From: an uncultured delta proteobacterium
Lineage (GTDB): Bacteria; Myxococcota_A; Polyangia; Polyangiales; Ga0077539
Reading direction: 5' to 3'
Assembly: GCA_903860995.1 (NCBI GenBank)
Contig: CAIOSS010000373.1
Location: forward strand, 1-6,558
DNA length: 6,558 nt
This document shows, in pieces, positions 1-5,854 of the stretch. Under the pieces are notes generated by a model, which saw only the letters and a list, made by a program, of their open reading frames with translations, made no database searches and was not told the DNA's origin. A program made the translations under genes and the position numbers. Within the stretch, counting starts at the first letter, position 1. Each line of letters opens with the position of its first letter.

Positions 1-143
1 CGGGCGGCTGCGCCTGCTCCACCACCGCCCCGGCCCCGGGCGCCGCCCGCGCGCCGCTCCTCGGCCTCGGCCTCGCGCTCGCGCTCGCCCGCCGACGGCG
101 CCGTGCCGTCCGCGCCCGCGAGGTGGTAGCGTCCGGGGCGTGA
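1..143 (+). CDS. 3' end of a MYXO-CTERM surface protein gene (5' part outside window)
   Basis: Reading from base 3, a frame stays open to TGA at 141-143 and gives 46 residues. They start GGCACSTTAP, continue with a short Ala/Pro linker, then a hydrophobic stretch LLGLGLALALA and a cluster of five arginines, RRRRR, followed by a short tail ending REVVASGA. A Gly-Cys-x-Cys core, one transmembrane helix and an Arg cluster at the extreme C-terminus is the MYXO-CTERM arrangement. In Myxococcota such tails are thought to be processed by a myxosortase (CPBP-family rhombosortase relative) and to lead to surface anchoring; that role is family knowledge. The ten-residue tail beyond the Arg cluster is slightly longer than usual. 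The mature domain is outside the window, so the protein's function cannot be stated. The last four bases overlap the next gene's GTG start, suggesting co-translation. Confidence 0.72.
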   Translation, partial: GGCACSTTAPAPGAARAPLLGLGLALALARRRRRAVRAREVVASGA

Positions 144-1201
144 GTCGCGATCCCTCGCCCGCCCCGCAGCACGTCTTCCGCTGGGACCTCGACAAGACCT
201 ACCTGCACACGGAGTTCGACCACTGGCTCGACCTCCTGAAGACCGCCGTCGAGACCCCGGAGACCAAGCGCTCCGTCCCCGGCGCCGCGCGGCTCATCCG
301 GGCGCTGCGGCTGCACCAGCCCAGCCGGGTCACCATCCTCTCGGGCAGCCCCGAGCAGATGCGCGGCACCCTGGAGTCCAAGCTCCGCCTCGACGGCATC
401 GCGTGGGACGAGTTCACCCTCAAGCCCTCGGTGCGCAACATCCTGCGCCTGCGCTTCCGCGCCCTGCGCGACCAGGTCGGGTACAAGCTCCCCGCGCTCC
501 TCGACGCCCGCACCCGCGTGGCCCAGCACGTCCCCGAGACCCTCTTCGGCGACGACGCCGAGGCCGACGCGCTCGTCTACTCCCTCTACGCCGACGTCCT
601 CGCGGGCCTCGTCTCCGACCGGCAGCTCACCGCCGTGCTCGAGCAGTCCCGCACCTACGCCGACGTCGTGGCCGAGACCATCCGGCTGGTGCACCGCACC
701 GCCCGCGGCGACGTCGTGCGCCGCATCTTCATCCACCTCGACCGGCGCAGCGACCCGGGCTTCTTCCGCATCTACGGCCCGCGGGTGGTGCCCGTCTCCA
801 ACTACCTCCAGGCCGCCGCGGTGCTGGTCTCCGACGGACTGCTCGGCACCGACGCGCTCGCGCCCATCGCCGCCGCGGTGCACACCGAGACGCAGCTCGC
901 GGTGCCCGAGATCGCCGAGAGCCTGCACGCGCTCGTGCGCCGCGGCGACCTCACGCCCGACGTGGTGCATCGCATCGCGCGGGCCCTCGGCGACAGCGCC
1001 GCGCAGCTCGACCTCACCGCCGACGAGCTCACCGACCTCGCCGACGCGCTCCAGGCCACGCCGCCGCCGGGCGACCCCCCGCCGGTGGTGGCCATCGACT
1101 ACCTCGACGCGCTCGCCGACGACCGCGCCCGCTGGGAGGCCGCGCGCGACGCGGCGCGGGTGCGCGGACGCGATCGCCCCCGCACGTCATCGGGGGAGTA
1201 G
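140..1201 (+). CDS. HAD-fold phosphatase-like protein (APP1/DUF2183-like), 353 aa
   Basis: Predicted soluble cytoplasmic protein with HAD-superfamily hydrolase motifs. Motif I is FRWDLDKTY, with D16 as probable nucleophile and D18 as general acid/base. Motif II is ILSGSP, with S68. Motif III is probably K95 or K116. Motif IV is LFGDDAEAD, with D138, D139 and D143 as likely Mg ligands. The WDLDKTY and SGSP pattern resembles the phosphatidate phosphatase APP1 catalytic domain (DUF2183) more than classical sugar-phosphate HADs; substrate is unknown. After the catalytic part (about 10-235) comes an Ala/Leu/Asp-rich, probably helical C-terminal third (240-353) with no motif I recognise. There is no signal peptide or membrane segment. 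The GTG at 140 is the only sensible start, since the next Met is residue 74, inside the HAD core. It overlaps the upstream stop as GTGA. No strong Shine-Dalgarno is present, but TAGCGT at 127-132 has the form of a -10 box 7 nt before the start. Confidence 0.7.
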   Translation: MSRDPSPAPQHVFRWDLDKTYLHTEFDHWLDLLKTAVETPETKRSVPGAARLIRALRLHQPSRVTILSGSPEQMRGTLESKLRLDGIAWDEFTLKPSVRNILRLRFRALRDQVGYKLPALLDARTRVAQHVPETLFGDDAEADALVYSLYADVLAGLVSDRQLTAVLEQSRTYADVVAETIRLVHRTARGDVVRRIFIHLDRRSDPGFFRIYGPRVVPVSNYLQAAAVLVSDGLLGTDALAPIAAAVHTETQLAVPEIAESLHALVRRGDLTPDVVHRIARALGDSAAQLDLTADELTDLADALQATPPPGDPPPVVAIDYLDALADDRARWEAARDAARVRGRDRPRTSSGE

Positions 1202-1202
1202 T

Positions 1203-1224
1203 CCGCGGGTGGACGACCCCGCGG
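1203..1224. other. Inverted repeat around the -35 region of the VWA lipoprotein gene
   Basis: CCGCGGG (1203-1209) and CCCGCGG (1218-1224) form a perfect 7-bp inverted repeat with an 8-nt spacer. It begins directly after the stop of the HAD-like gene. The proposed -35 hexamer of the next gene lies in the spacer. No T-tract follows, so a standard intrinsic terminator is unlikely. It could be an operator, a weak stem at the mRNA end, or chance in GC-rich sequence. Confidence 0.3.
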
Positions 1225-1238
1225 GGCCTCCCTACACT
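1210..1238 (+). promoter_or_regulatory. Predicted housekeeping-type promoter giving a leaderless message
   Basis: TGGACG (1210-1215) matches TTGACA at 4 of 6 positions. After a 17-nt spacer comes TACACT (1233-1238), of the TAnnnT -10 form. Only six bases (CCCGCC) separate the -10 box from ATG 1245, so transcription would start at or next to the A of the start codon. The sequence before the ATG is pyrimidine-rich and has no Shine-Dalgarno, consistent with leaderless translation. This also argues for ATG 1245 over the in-frame GTG at 1209, which would lie upstream of both promoter boxes. Confidence 0.5.
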
Positions 1239-1244
1239 CCCGCC

Positions 1245-2579
1245 ATGAACCGCTTGGCCCGCGTCGCTCCGGTGCTGCTCGCGACGATCGTCGGGTGCGG
1301 CGCCCGCACGGGCCTGCGGACGCCCGACGTGAGCACCGACACGCCGCCCGTCGACGCCCCGCGCCCGCGCCCGCCGGAGACGTGCATCGAGCTGGCGGAA
1401 GACGCCGGGGTCATCACGGTCAACCTCGAGACGCGGCCGCAGGTGAGCGTCGCGGACGTGTTCTTCATCATCGACCGCACCGGGTCGATGGACGGCGAGA
1501 TCGACAACATCAAGGCCAACCTCCAGCGCAGCATCGTGCCGGCCATCGCCCGCACCATCGACGACGTGCAGTTCGGCGTGGCGACCTACGGCGACTTCCC
1601 CCTGCGCGCCCCCAACGGCGTCGACTACGGCGACCCGACGGACATCCCATTTACCCTCGTCTCTCCCATCGACCGCGGCATCGCCAACGTGCAGGGCGCC
1701 GTCGACGGCATCGTGACGGGCGGCGGCGGCGACAACCCCGAGGCCATGATCGAGGCCCTCTTCCAGGTCGCCACGGGCGCGGGCTACCTCCCGTGGATCA
1801 CTCCCCGCGCGGCGTGCCCGGTGCCCGGCCGCCTGGGCTACGGCTGCCTCCGTCCCAACGCGCAGACCATCCTGGTGCTGGTCGCCGACGCCCCGTCGCA
1901 CAACGGCCCGCTCAACAGCAACGGATACAACGCCACGTCGTTCACGGCCCCGGCGGTCTGCCCCCCCGGGCGCCCCGCCTGCGCCGCCGCCACCCCACCG
2001 CACTCCTACGCCGACGCGGTCACGGCGCTGCGCGGGCTCAACGCGCGGGTCATCAGCATCAGCTCCGGGGTGCCGCCCTTCTCGGGCCGCGACGACATGC
2101 GCCGCCTCGCCGTCGACACCAGCTCCGTCACCGCCTCGGGCACGCCGCTGGTGTTCGACATCGGCGCCGACGGCCGCGACCTCGACACCCGCGTCGTCAC
2201 CGCCGTCGAGACCTTCACCCGGCAGGTGCGCTTCAACGCCTCGGCGCGCATCGTCGACCTCGACCCCGAGCGCCCGGCGTCGCAGTTCGTGCTCGCGGTG
2301 CGCCCCGCCACGGCCACGCCGATGAGCAACATCGAGCGCCTCGACCCGACGACCTTCTACGGGGTGGTCCCGGGCACCCGGCTCACCTTCGCGCTCGACC
2401 TGCAAAACCGGCTGCCGCGCATGGCGACGGCGCAGCGCTTCCCGGCGCGGGTGCAGTTCTTCGGCGACGGCCGCGCCAACCTGGGCTCGCAGGACATCGT
2501 CATCGTCATCCCCGGCGAGGACGAGAGCGGCTGCAACGACCGCCCGGTGGCGCTCACCGATGGCGGCCTCGGCGACTGA
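1245..2579 (+). CDS. VWA-domain (MIDAS) lipoprotein, 444 aa
   Basis: Residues 1-18 form a lipoprotein signal peptide: basic N-terminus MNRLAR, hydrophobic core, then lipobox IVGC with C18 as the predicted acylated cysteine. A Pro/Asp-rich linker (25-45) follows. The von Willebrand factor A domain starts near V69. Its metal-site (MIDAS) loop is FFIIDRTGSM, with D77, T79 and S81. GGGGDNPEA (159-167, D163) and LVADAPSH (212-219, D215) look like the second and third loops. After about residue 330 a beta-rich C-terminal part reads like a sandwich domain, ending near GEDESGC. Such lipoproteins are common in Polyangia; a role in envelope adhesion or metal-dependent ligand binding is family-based inference. 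The ATG at 1245 is chosen because it begins the signal peptide, and twelve extra residues from GTG 1209 (MDDPAGPPYTPA) would spoil it. Its stop is 3 nt from the stop of the opposing gene. The sequence after the lipobox, CGARTGL, recurs in that gene. Confidence 0.85.
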   Translation: MNRLARVAPVLLATIVGCGARTGLRTPDVSTDTPPVDAPRPRPPETCIELAEDAGVITVNLETRPQVSVADVFFIIDRTGSMDGEIDNIKANLQRSIVPAIARTIDDVQFGVATYGDFPLRAPNGVDYGDPTDIPFTLVSPIDRGIANVQGAVDGIVTGGGGDNPEAMIEALFQVATGAGYLPWITPRAACPVPGRLGYGCLRPNAQTILVLVADAPSHNGPLNSNGYNATSFTAPAVCPPGRPACAAATPPHSYADAVTALRGLNARVISISSGVPPFSGRDDMRRLAVDTSSVTASGTPLVFDIGADGRDLDTRVVTAVETFTRQVRFNASARIVDLDPERPASQFVLAVRPATATPMSNIERLDPTTFYGVVPGTRLTFALDLQNRLPRMATAQRFPARVQFFGDGRANLGSQDIVIVIPGEDESGCNDRPVALTDGGLGD

Positions 2580-2582
2580 GCC

Positions 2583-4148
2583 CTACCGCGGAATCGCGCA
2601 GCGCAGCCGGGTGAACCACGCCTGGATGCGCCCCTCGCGCTGGTCGCGGAAGAGCACCCCGACGTCGCCCTCGGGGCCCCGCGCGAGCAGCGGGTACACG
2701 CTCGCCGTCGGGCCCATCGCGGTGCGCGTCACGCGCGACTCGGCGCTCAGGGGCGTGAGGTCGGCGTTGAAGGTGCGCGCCCAGAGGGAGTACTGCGCGC
2801 CGTCGCGGTCGTCGGCCCAGGCCACCAACACCCGGTCGCCCAAGGGCAACAAGCTGGGATATCGACTGAAGCCCGGGTCGGTGGTGAGCCGCCGGGGCAG
2901 CACCTGGGGGTTGCCCGTGGCGTCGCGGGTGGCGCCCCACACCTCGTGGTCGGGGGAGGCCTCGTCGTCGTCGAACCAGGCGATGGTCCAACGGTCGCGG
3001 TTCCACACGACCTGCGCCCCGATGGCGCTCTGCTCGGGGAGCGACACCTGCCGGTCGGCCGTGACCCGGGTGAGCCCGCGGGTGAAGGTGGCGAACCACA
3101 CCGCGCGGCGCCCGCTGCGGCCGTCCATCCAGGCGAGCGCGAGGCCCGTGTCGTTCACCGCCACGGCGGGCGCCTCGCTGTTGGCGCGCTCGCGGGTCAG
3201 GCGCTGGTTGGGCAGGATGAGCCGCCCCTCGCCGTCGATGCGCTGCGCGTACACCTCGTAGCTCCCCTGCCCCACGGTGTCGCGCTCGTCCTGCCAGACC
3301 AGCACGAACTCCTCCCCCGTCCACACGATGTTGGGGTTGATGGAGAAGCCCGGCGCGAAGGAGATGCGCTGGTCGGGCCCGAGCCGCTCGCCCTCCGGGG
3401 TCAGCCGGTTGAAATAGATCTCGTATCCCCCGGACGGGTCGCGACGGTCCTGCCAGACGGCGCCGAGGATGCGGCCGTTCCACGCGAGCGCCGCCCCGAA
3501 GGCGTCGCTCGGCGTCGTGGTCACCTGCTGCTGCACCGCCGCGGGCGCCCCCGAGGCTTCGACCTGGCGGAAGTACACGTGCGCCCGGCCGCTGTCGTAT
3601 CCCCAGTAGCTCACCCCGTAACGCGACCCCGTCCACTGGACTCCGCCCGGCCCGCTCGGGGCCACGACGGCCTCGCTCACCCGCACCGCGTCGCCGGTGG
3701 GCGTGAGCGTCGCGTTGTCGTCGATGATCCCGTTGCAGTCGTCGTCGACGCCGTTGCAGCGCTCGACCGCGCCGGGGTGCACCTCGGGGTCGTTGTCGTC
3801 GCAGTCGTCGCCGCAGCGGTCGGGCGCGCCCGGCAGGCTCCCCGGCCGCGGGGCGCGGAAGCCGTCGCGGTCGCGGTCCTCCGTCGCGGGGGTCGTGCGG
3901 CACATCCGCGCGTCCTCGTCGCAGGCCACCACCGCGCACGCCGTGCTGCCCAGGCAGATGAGCGGCGCGCCCGGGATGCACCGCTCCTCGCGGCAGGTCT
4001 CCGCGCCGTCGCAGAACACCCCGTTGTCGCAGTCGGGGTCCGTCGCGCACTGCGGCGGCGGCGCCTCGGCGTCGCGGACGTGCAGCCCCGTGCGCGAGCC
4101 GCAGCCCAGCGCCAGCCACGGTAGCAACCCGAGTCGCCACGGGCGCAT
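2583..4148 (-). CDS. MopE-like metal-binding motif plus propeller-repeat lipoprotein, 521 aa
   Basis: The signal peptide MRPWRLGLLPWLALGC ends in a good lipobox (ALGC; C16 predicted acylated). A Cys-rich segment (34-83, ten Cys in spaced pairs such as FCDGAETC) follows. Residues 112-144 contain C112, C116, C131 and C138 amid Asp-rich runs (GDDCDDNDP and NGVDDDCNG). This is the pattern of the putative metal-binding motif called MopE-like (PF11617); the metal is not evident from sequence. From about 155 to the end there are seven units with a WxDxR-type strand, such as VWQDRRD, VWQDERD, AWMDGRS, AWFDDDE and AWADDRD, then an aromatic strand and an R(I/V/L)(S/T) ending. This suggests a beta-propeller, probably seven-bladed with an incomplete last unit. 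The probable site is the outer envelope or cell surface; ligand unknown. ATG 4148 overlaps the upstream TGA as TGATG. GTG 4151 (one residue longer) is possible. No clear Shine-Dalgarno, so translational coupling is likely. Confidence 0.82.
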   Translation of the reverse strand: MRPWRLGLLPWLALGCGSRTGLHVRDAEAPPPQCATDPDCDNGVFCDGAETCREERCIPGAPLICLGSTACAVVACDEDARMCRTTPATEDRDRDGFRAPRPGSLPGAPDRCGDDCDDNDPEVHPGAVERCNGVDDDCNGIIDDNATLTPTGDAVRVSEAVVAPSGPGGVQWTGSRYGVSYWGYDSGRAHVYFRQVEASGAPAAVQQQVTTTPSDAFGAALAWNGRILGAVWQDRRDPSGGYEIYFNRLTPEGERLGPDQRISFAPGFSINPNIVWTGEEFVLVWQDERDTVGQGSYEVYAQRIDGEGRLILPNQRLTRERANSEAPAVAVNDTGLALAWMDGRSGRRAVWFATFTRGLTRVTADRQVSLPEQSAIGAQVVWNRDRWTIAWFDDDEASPDHEVWGATRDATGNPQVLPRRLTTDPGFSRYPSLLPLGDRVLVAWADDRDGAQYSLWARTFNADLTPLSAESRVTRTAMGPTASVYPLLARGPEGDVGVLFRDQREGRIQAWFTRLRCAIPR

Positions 4149-4672
4149 CACTGGCAGGCACCGAAGTCCGGGAGGTCGGTAGGCTCACACACCGTGCCGC
4201 GCTGGCACCGGGGCTCGGCGCCGTCGAGGCGGCAGAGCGTGAGGCAGCGGTTCATCGCGCCGGTCACGAAGCAGCCCGCGCCGGCGGCGCACTCGGTGCC
4301 GCTGCGGCAGAACATCCCCGTCGCCGTGGTGCCCGCCTCGAAGCACCGCGCGCGGTAGATCTCGCTCCCGCAGCGCACGGTAGGGTACTCGATGTACGCG
4401 TAGCAGCCCTGGTCGGCGGGGCAGCCTTCGCCCCCGAGCGGGTCGCACTCGTACTCGCGCTGCGCCGGCGGGCGCGTGCCGGGGCAGGCGTCCTCGCGGA
4501 AGACGTCGTACGCGTTGGTGTCGAAAAAGGGCACGTCCCGCGCGTCGGGCGCGGCGTCGCGACGGAGGCCCGCGTCAGCGCCCGCACCGCCCCCGTCGGG
4601 GCCGCCTGTGCCATCGATGGTGCTGGCACAGCCCAGGGAGAAGCACGCCAACAGCCCGATCACACGTCGCAT
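4148..4672 (-). CDS. Cysteine-rich lipoprotein, 174 aa, unknown function
   Basis: The signal peptide MRRVIGLLACFSLGC has lipobox SLGC with C15 predicted as the acylated residue. An Asp/Gly/Ala-rich linker (about 20-45, including GPDGGG and GADAG) follows, typical of surface-tethered myxobacterial lipoproteins. The rest holds 14 cysteines (for example GCPADQGCYAY, FCRSGTECAAGAGCF, RCLTLCR), an even number compatible with seven disulfides in the oxidising envelope. No named domain is recognised. It is the first gene of a two-gene operon, and its TGA overlaps the ATG of the propeller lipoprotein by one base, so the two are probably made together. ATG 4672 is chosen over GTG 4678 because it starts directly at the basic n-region. 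GAGG at 4686-4683 (minus strand) leaves 10 nt to this ATG. Unlike the other two lipoproteins it lacks the CGxRTGL motif after its lipobox. Confidence 0.75.
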   Translation of the reverse strand: MRRVIGLLACFSLGCASTIDGTGGPDGGGAGADAGLRRDAAPDARDVPFFDTNAYDVFREDACPGTRPPAQREYECDPLGGEGCPADQGCYAYIEYPTVRCGSEIYRARCFEAGTTATGMFCRSGTECAAGAGCFVTGAMNRCLTLCRLDGAEPRCQRGTVCEPTDLPDFGACQ

Positions 4673-4786
4673 CAGCACACCGCCTCTGTAGGGCCTCGAG
4701 TCTCACAATGGTGCTACTGCAATCCACAGGCCTCGTCGCGGCACGGCGCCGGGCCTCGCGCACGCCGCGGAGCGTCAGGACGTTAT

Positions 4787-4818
4787 CGGTAGACCGCCCC
4801 GCGGACGATCGGCTACCG
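4787..4818 (+). other. Potential 5'-leader stem-loop upstream of icd
   Basis: CGGTAG (4787-4792) pairs with CTACCG (4813-4818). After a single bulged A (4793), CCG (4794-4796) pairs with CGG (4810-4812). That gives 9 base pairs with a 13-nt loop, ending 12 nt before the AGGAG ribosome-binding sequence. If icd transcription starts upstream, this would be a leader hairpin. Otherwise it may be an operator or chance pairing. Confidence 0.3.
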
Positions 4819-4830
4819 CAGTGACCAACG

Positions 4831-4842
4831 AGGAGCGGAAGG
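4831..4842 (+). promoter_or_regulatory. Ribosome binding site of icd
   Basis: AGGAG (4831-4835) lies 11 nt and GGAAGG (4837-4842) 4 nt before ATG 4847. This purine-rich run is the clearest Shine-Dalgarno in the window and fixes the icd start. It contrasts with the SD-less start of the VWA gene. Confidence 0.65.
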
Positions 4843-4846
4843 CACA

Positions 4847-5848
4847 ATGGAGTACACGGTCACGCTGATTCCGGGTGATGGCATCGGCCCCGAGGTGACG
4901 GCCGCGACGCAGCTGGTGGTGGCGGCCACCGGGGTGAAGGTGCACTGGGAGCCCTTCGAGGCCGGCGCGGCGGCGGCGGAGAAGCACGGCAACCCCTGCC
5001 CCGACGAGGCGATCGCGTCGATCCGGCGCAACCGCATCGCGCTGAAGGGCCCCGTGGGGACGCCCATCGGGTCGGGCTTCCGCTCGGTCAACGTGACGCT
5101 GCGGCGGGCGCTCGACCTCTACGCGTGCGTGCGCCCGGTGAAGTCGATCAAGGGCGTGCCGTCGCGCTACGACGACGTCGACCTGGTGATCGTGCGCGAG
5201 AACACCGAGGGCCTCTACTCGGGCGTCGAGCACATGGTGGTGCCCGGCGTGGCGGAGAGCCTGAAGATCGTCACGGAGAAGGCCTGCCAGCGCATCGCGG
5301 AGTACGCGTTCAGGTATGCGCGCAGCAACGGGCGCAAGAAGGTCACCGCGGTCCACAAGGCCAACATCATGAAGCTGACGGACGGGATGTTCCTGGACGT
5401 GACCCGCCGGGTGGCGAAGCGCTTCAACGACATCGAGGCCAACGAGGCGATCGTGGACGCGTGCTGCATGCAGCTGGTGCGCGACCCGTCGCGCTTCGAC
5501 GTGCTGGTGATGGACAACCTGTACGGCGACATCCTGAGCGACCTGTGCGCCGGCCTCGTCGGCGGCCTCGGGGTCGTGCCGGGGGCGAACTTCGGCGAGA
5601 ACTGCGCGGTCTTCGAGGCCGTGCACGGCAGCGCGCCAGACATCGCGGGCAAGGGGGTGGCCAACCCGACGGCGCTCATCCTGTCGGCGGCGATGATGCT
5701 GCACGCGATGGGCGAGCGCGACGCCGCGAGCCGGGTGGAGAGCGCGGTGGCGTGGCTCTACGCAGAGACCGACCTGCGCACCCACGACCTGGGCGGCACC
5801 GTCGGCACGATGGCCTTCGCGGAGACGCTGGCCAAGCGGGTGAGCTGA
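4847..5848 (+). CDS. icd: NAD-dependent isocitrate dehydrogenase (IDH3-like), 333 aa
   Basis: Oxidative decarboxylation of isocitrate to 2-oxoglutarate in the TCA cycle; cytoplasmic. The N-terminal LIPGDGIGPEV (7-17) and the rest of the chain match the isocitrate/isopropylmalate dehydrogenase family. Isocitrate ligands align with E. coli Icd at constant offsets: S80, N82, R86 and R96 (E. coli S113, N115, R119, R129), R117 and Y124 (R153, Y160), then D204, D228 and D232 (D283, D307, D311). The catalytic lysine is K171 in HKANIMK. The coenzyme loop is VHGSAPDIAG. D265-I266 occupies the positions of E. coli K344-Y345, which bind the NADP phosphate, so NAD is predicted. SVNVTLRR and IVRENTEGLYSGVEH favour isocitrate over isopropylmalate as substrate. 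The 333-aa length fits the short IDH3-like class. Translation starts at ATG 4847 behind AGGAG. Leucine is mostly CTG (18 of 25), unlike the neighbouring HicB-like gene. It is followed by the 5855-6014 inverted-repeat element. Confidence 0.93.
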   Translation: MEYTVTLIPGDGIGPEVTAATQLVVAATGVKVHWEPFEAGAAAAEKHGNPCPDEAIASIRRNRIALKGPVGTPIGSGFRSVNVTLRRALDLYACVRPVKSIKGVPSRYDDVDLVIVRENTEGLYSGVEHMVVPGVAESLKIVTEKACQRIAEYAFRYARSNGRKKVTAVHKANIMKLTDGMFLDVTRRVAKRFNDIEANEAIVDACCMQLVRDPSRFDVLVMDNLYGDILSDLCAGLVGGLGVVPGANFGENCAVFEAVHGSAPDIAGKGVANPTALILSAAMMLHAMGERDAASRVESAVAWLYAETDLRTHDLGGTVGTMAFAETLAKRVS

Positions 5849-5854
5849 GGCCTC

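Larger units (their letters stand above)
4673..4846. promoter_or_regulatory. Divergent intergenic control region
   Basis: These 174 bases separate the minus-strand lipoprotein operon from icd and must hold promoters for both, unless either is read from further away. The stretch at about 4700-4726 is the least GC-rich part, but I found no convincing -35/-10 pair on either strand. GGCCTCG occurs three times (4692, 4729, 4752) at irregular spacing. A potential stem-loop before icd lies at 4787-4818. No small ORF or RNA gene is supported. Confidence 0.45.

Noticed and set aside
1209..1247. GTG 1209 as start of the VWA lipoprotein
   Set aside because: It adds MDDPAGPPYTPA ahead of a good lipoprotein signal peptide and lies upstream of the predicted promoter boxes.
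1029..2405. Long open frame on the minus strand opposite the VWA gene (458 codons)
   Set aside because: Its translation is dominated by Arg/Gly/Ala/Val with many His-Asp runs and no domain; the plus strand has a signal peptide and a VWA domain. It is a GC-bias shadow.
2946..4124. Plus-strand open frame opposite the propeller lipoprotein (392 codons)
   Set aside because: Low-complexity Arg/Val/Ala/Gly composition with no motif; the minus strand has a lipobox, Cys motif and repeats.
4692..4758. Three GGCCTCG copies in the divergent intergenic region as an iteron or operator array
   Set aside because: Spacing is irregular (37 and 23 nt), the unit is short and GC-rich, and similar strings occur inside genes.
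4775..5785. Minus-strand open frame opposite icd (336 codons)
   Set aside because: Antisense shadow of a clearly conserved IDH; His/Arg/Val-rich with no domain.
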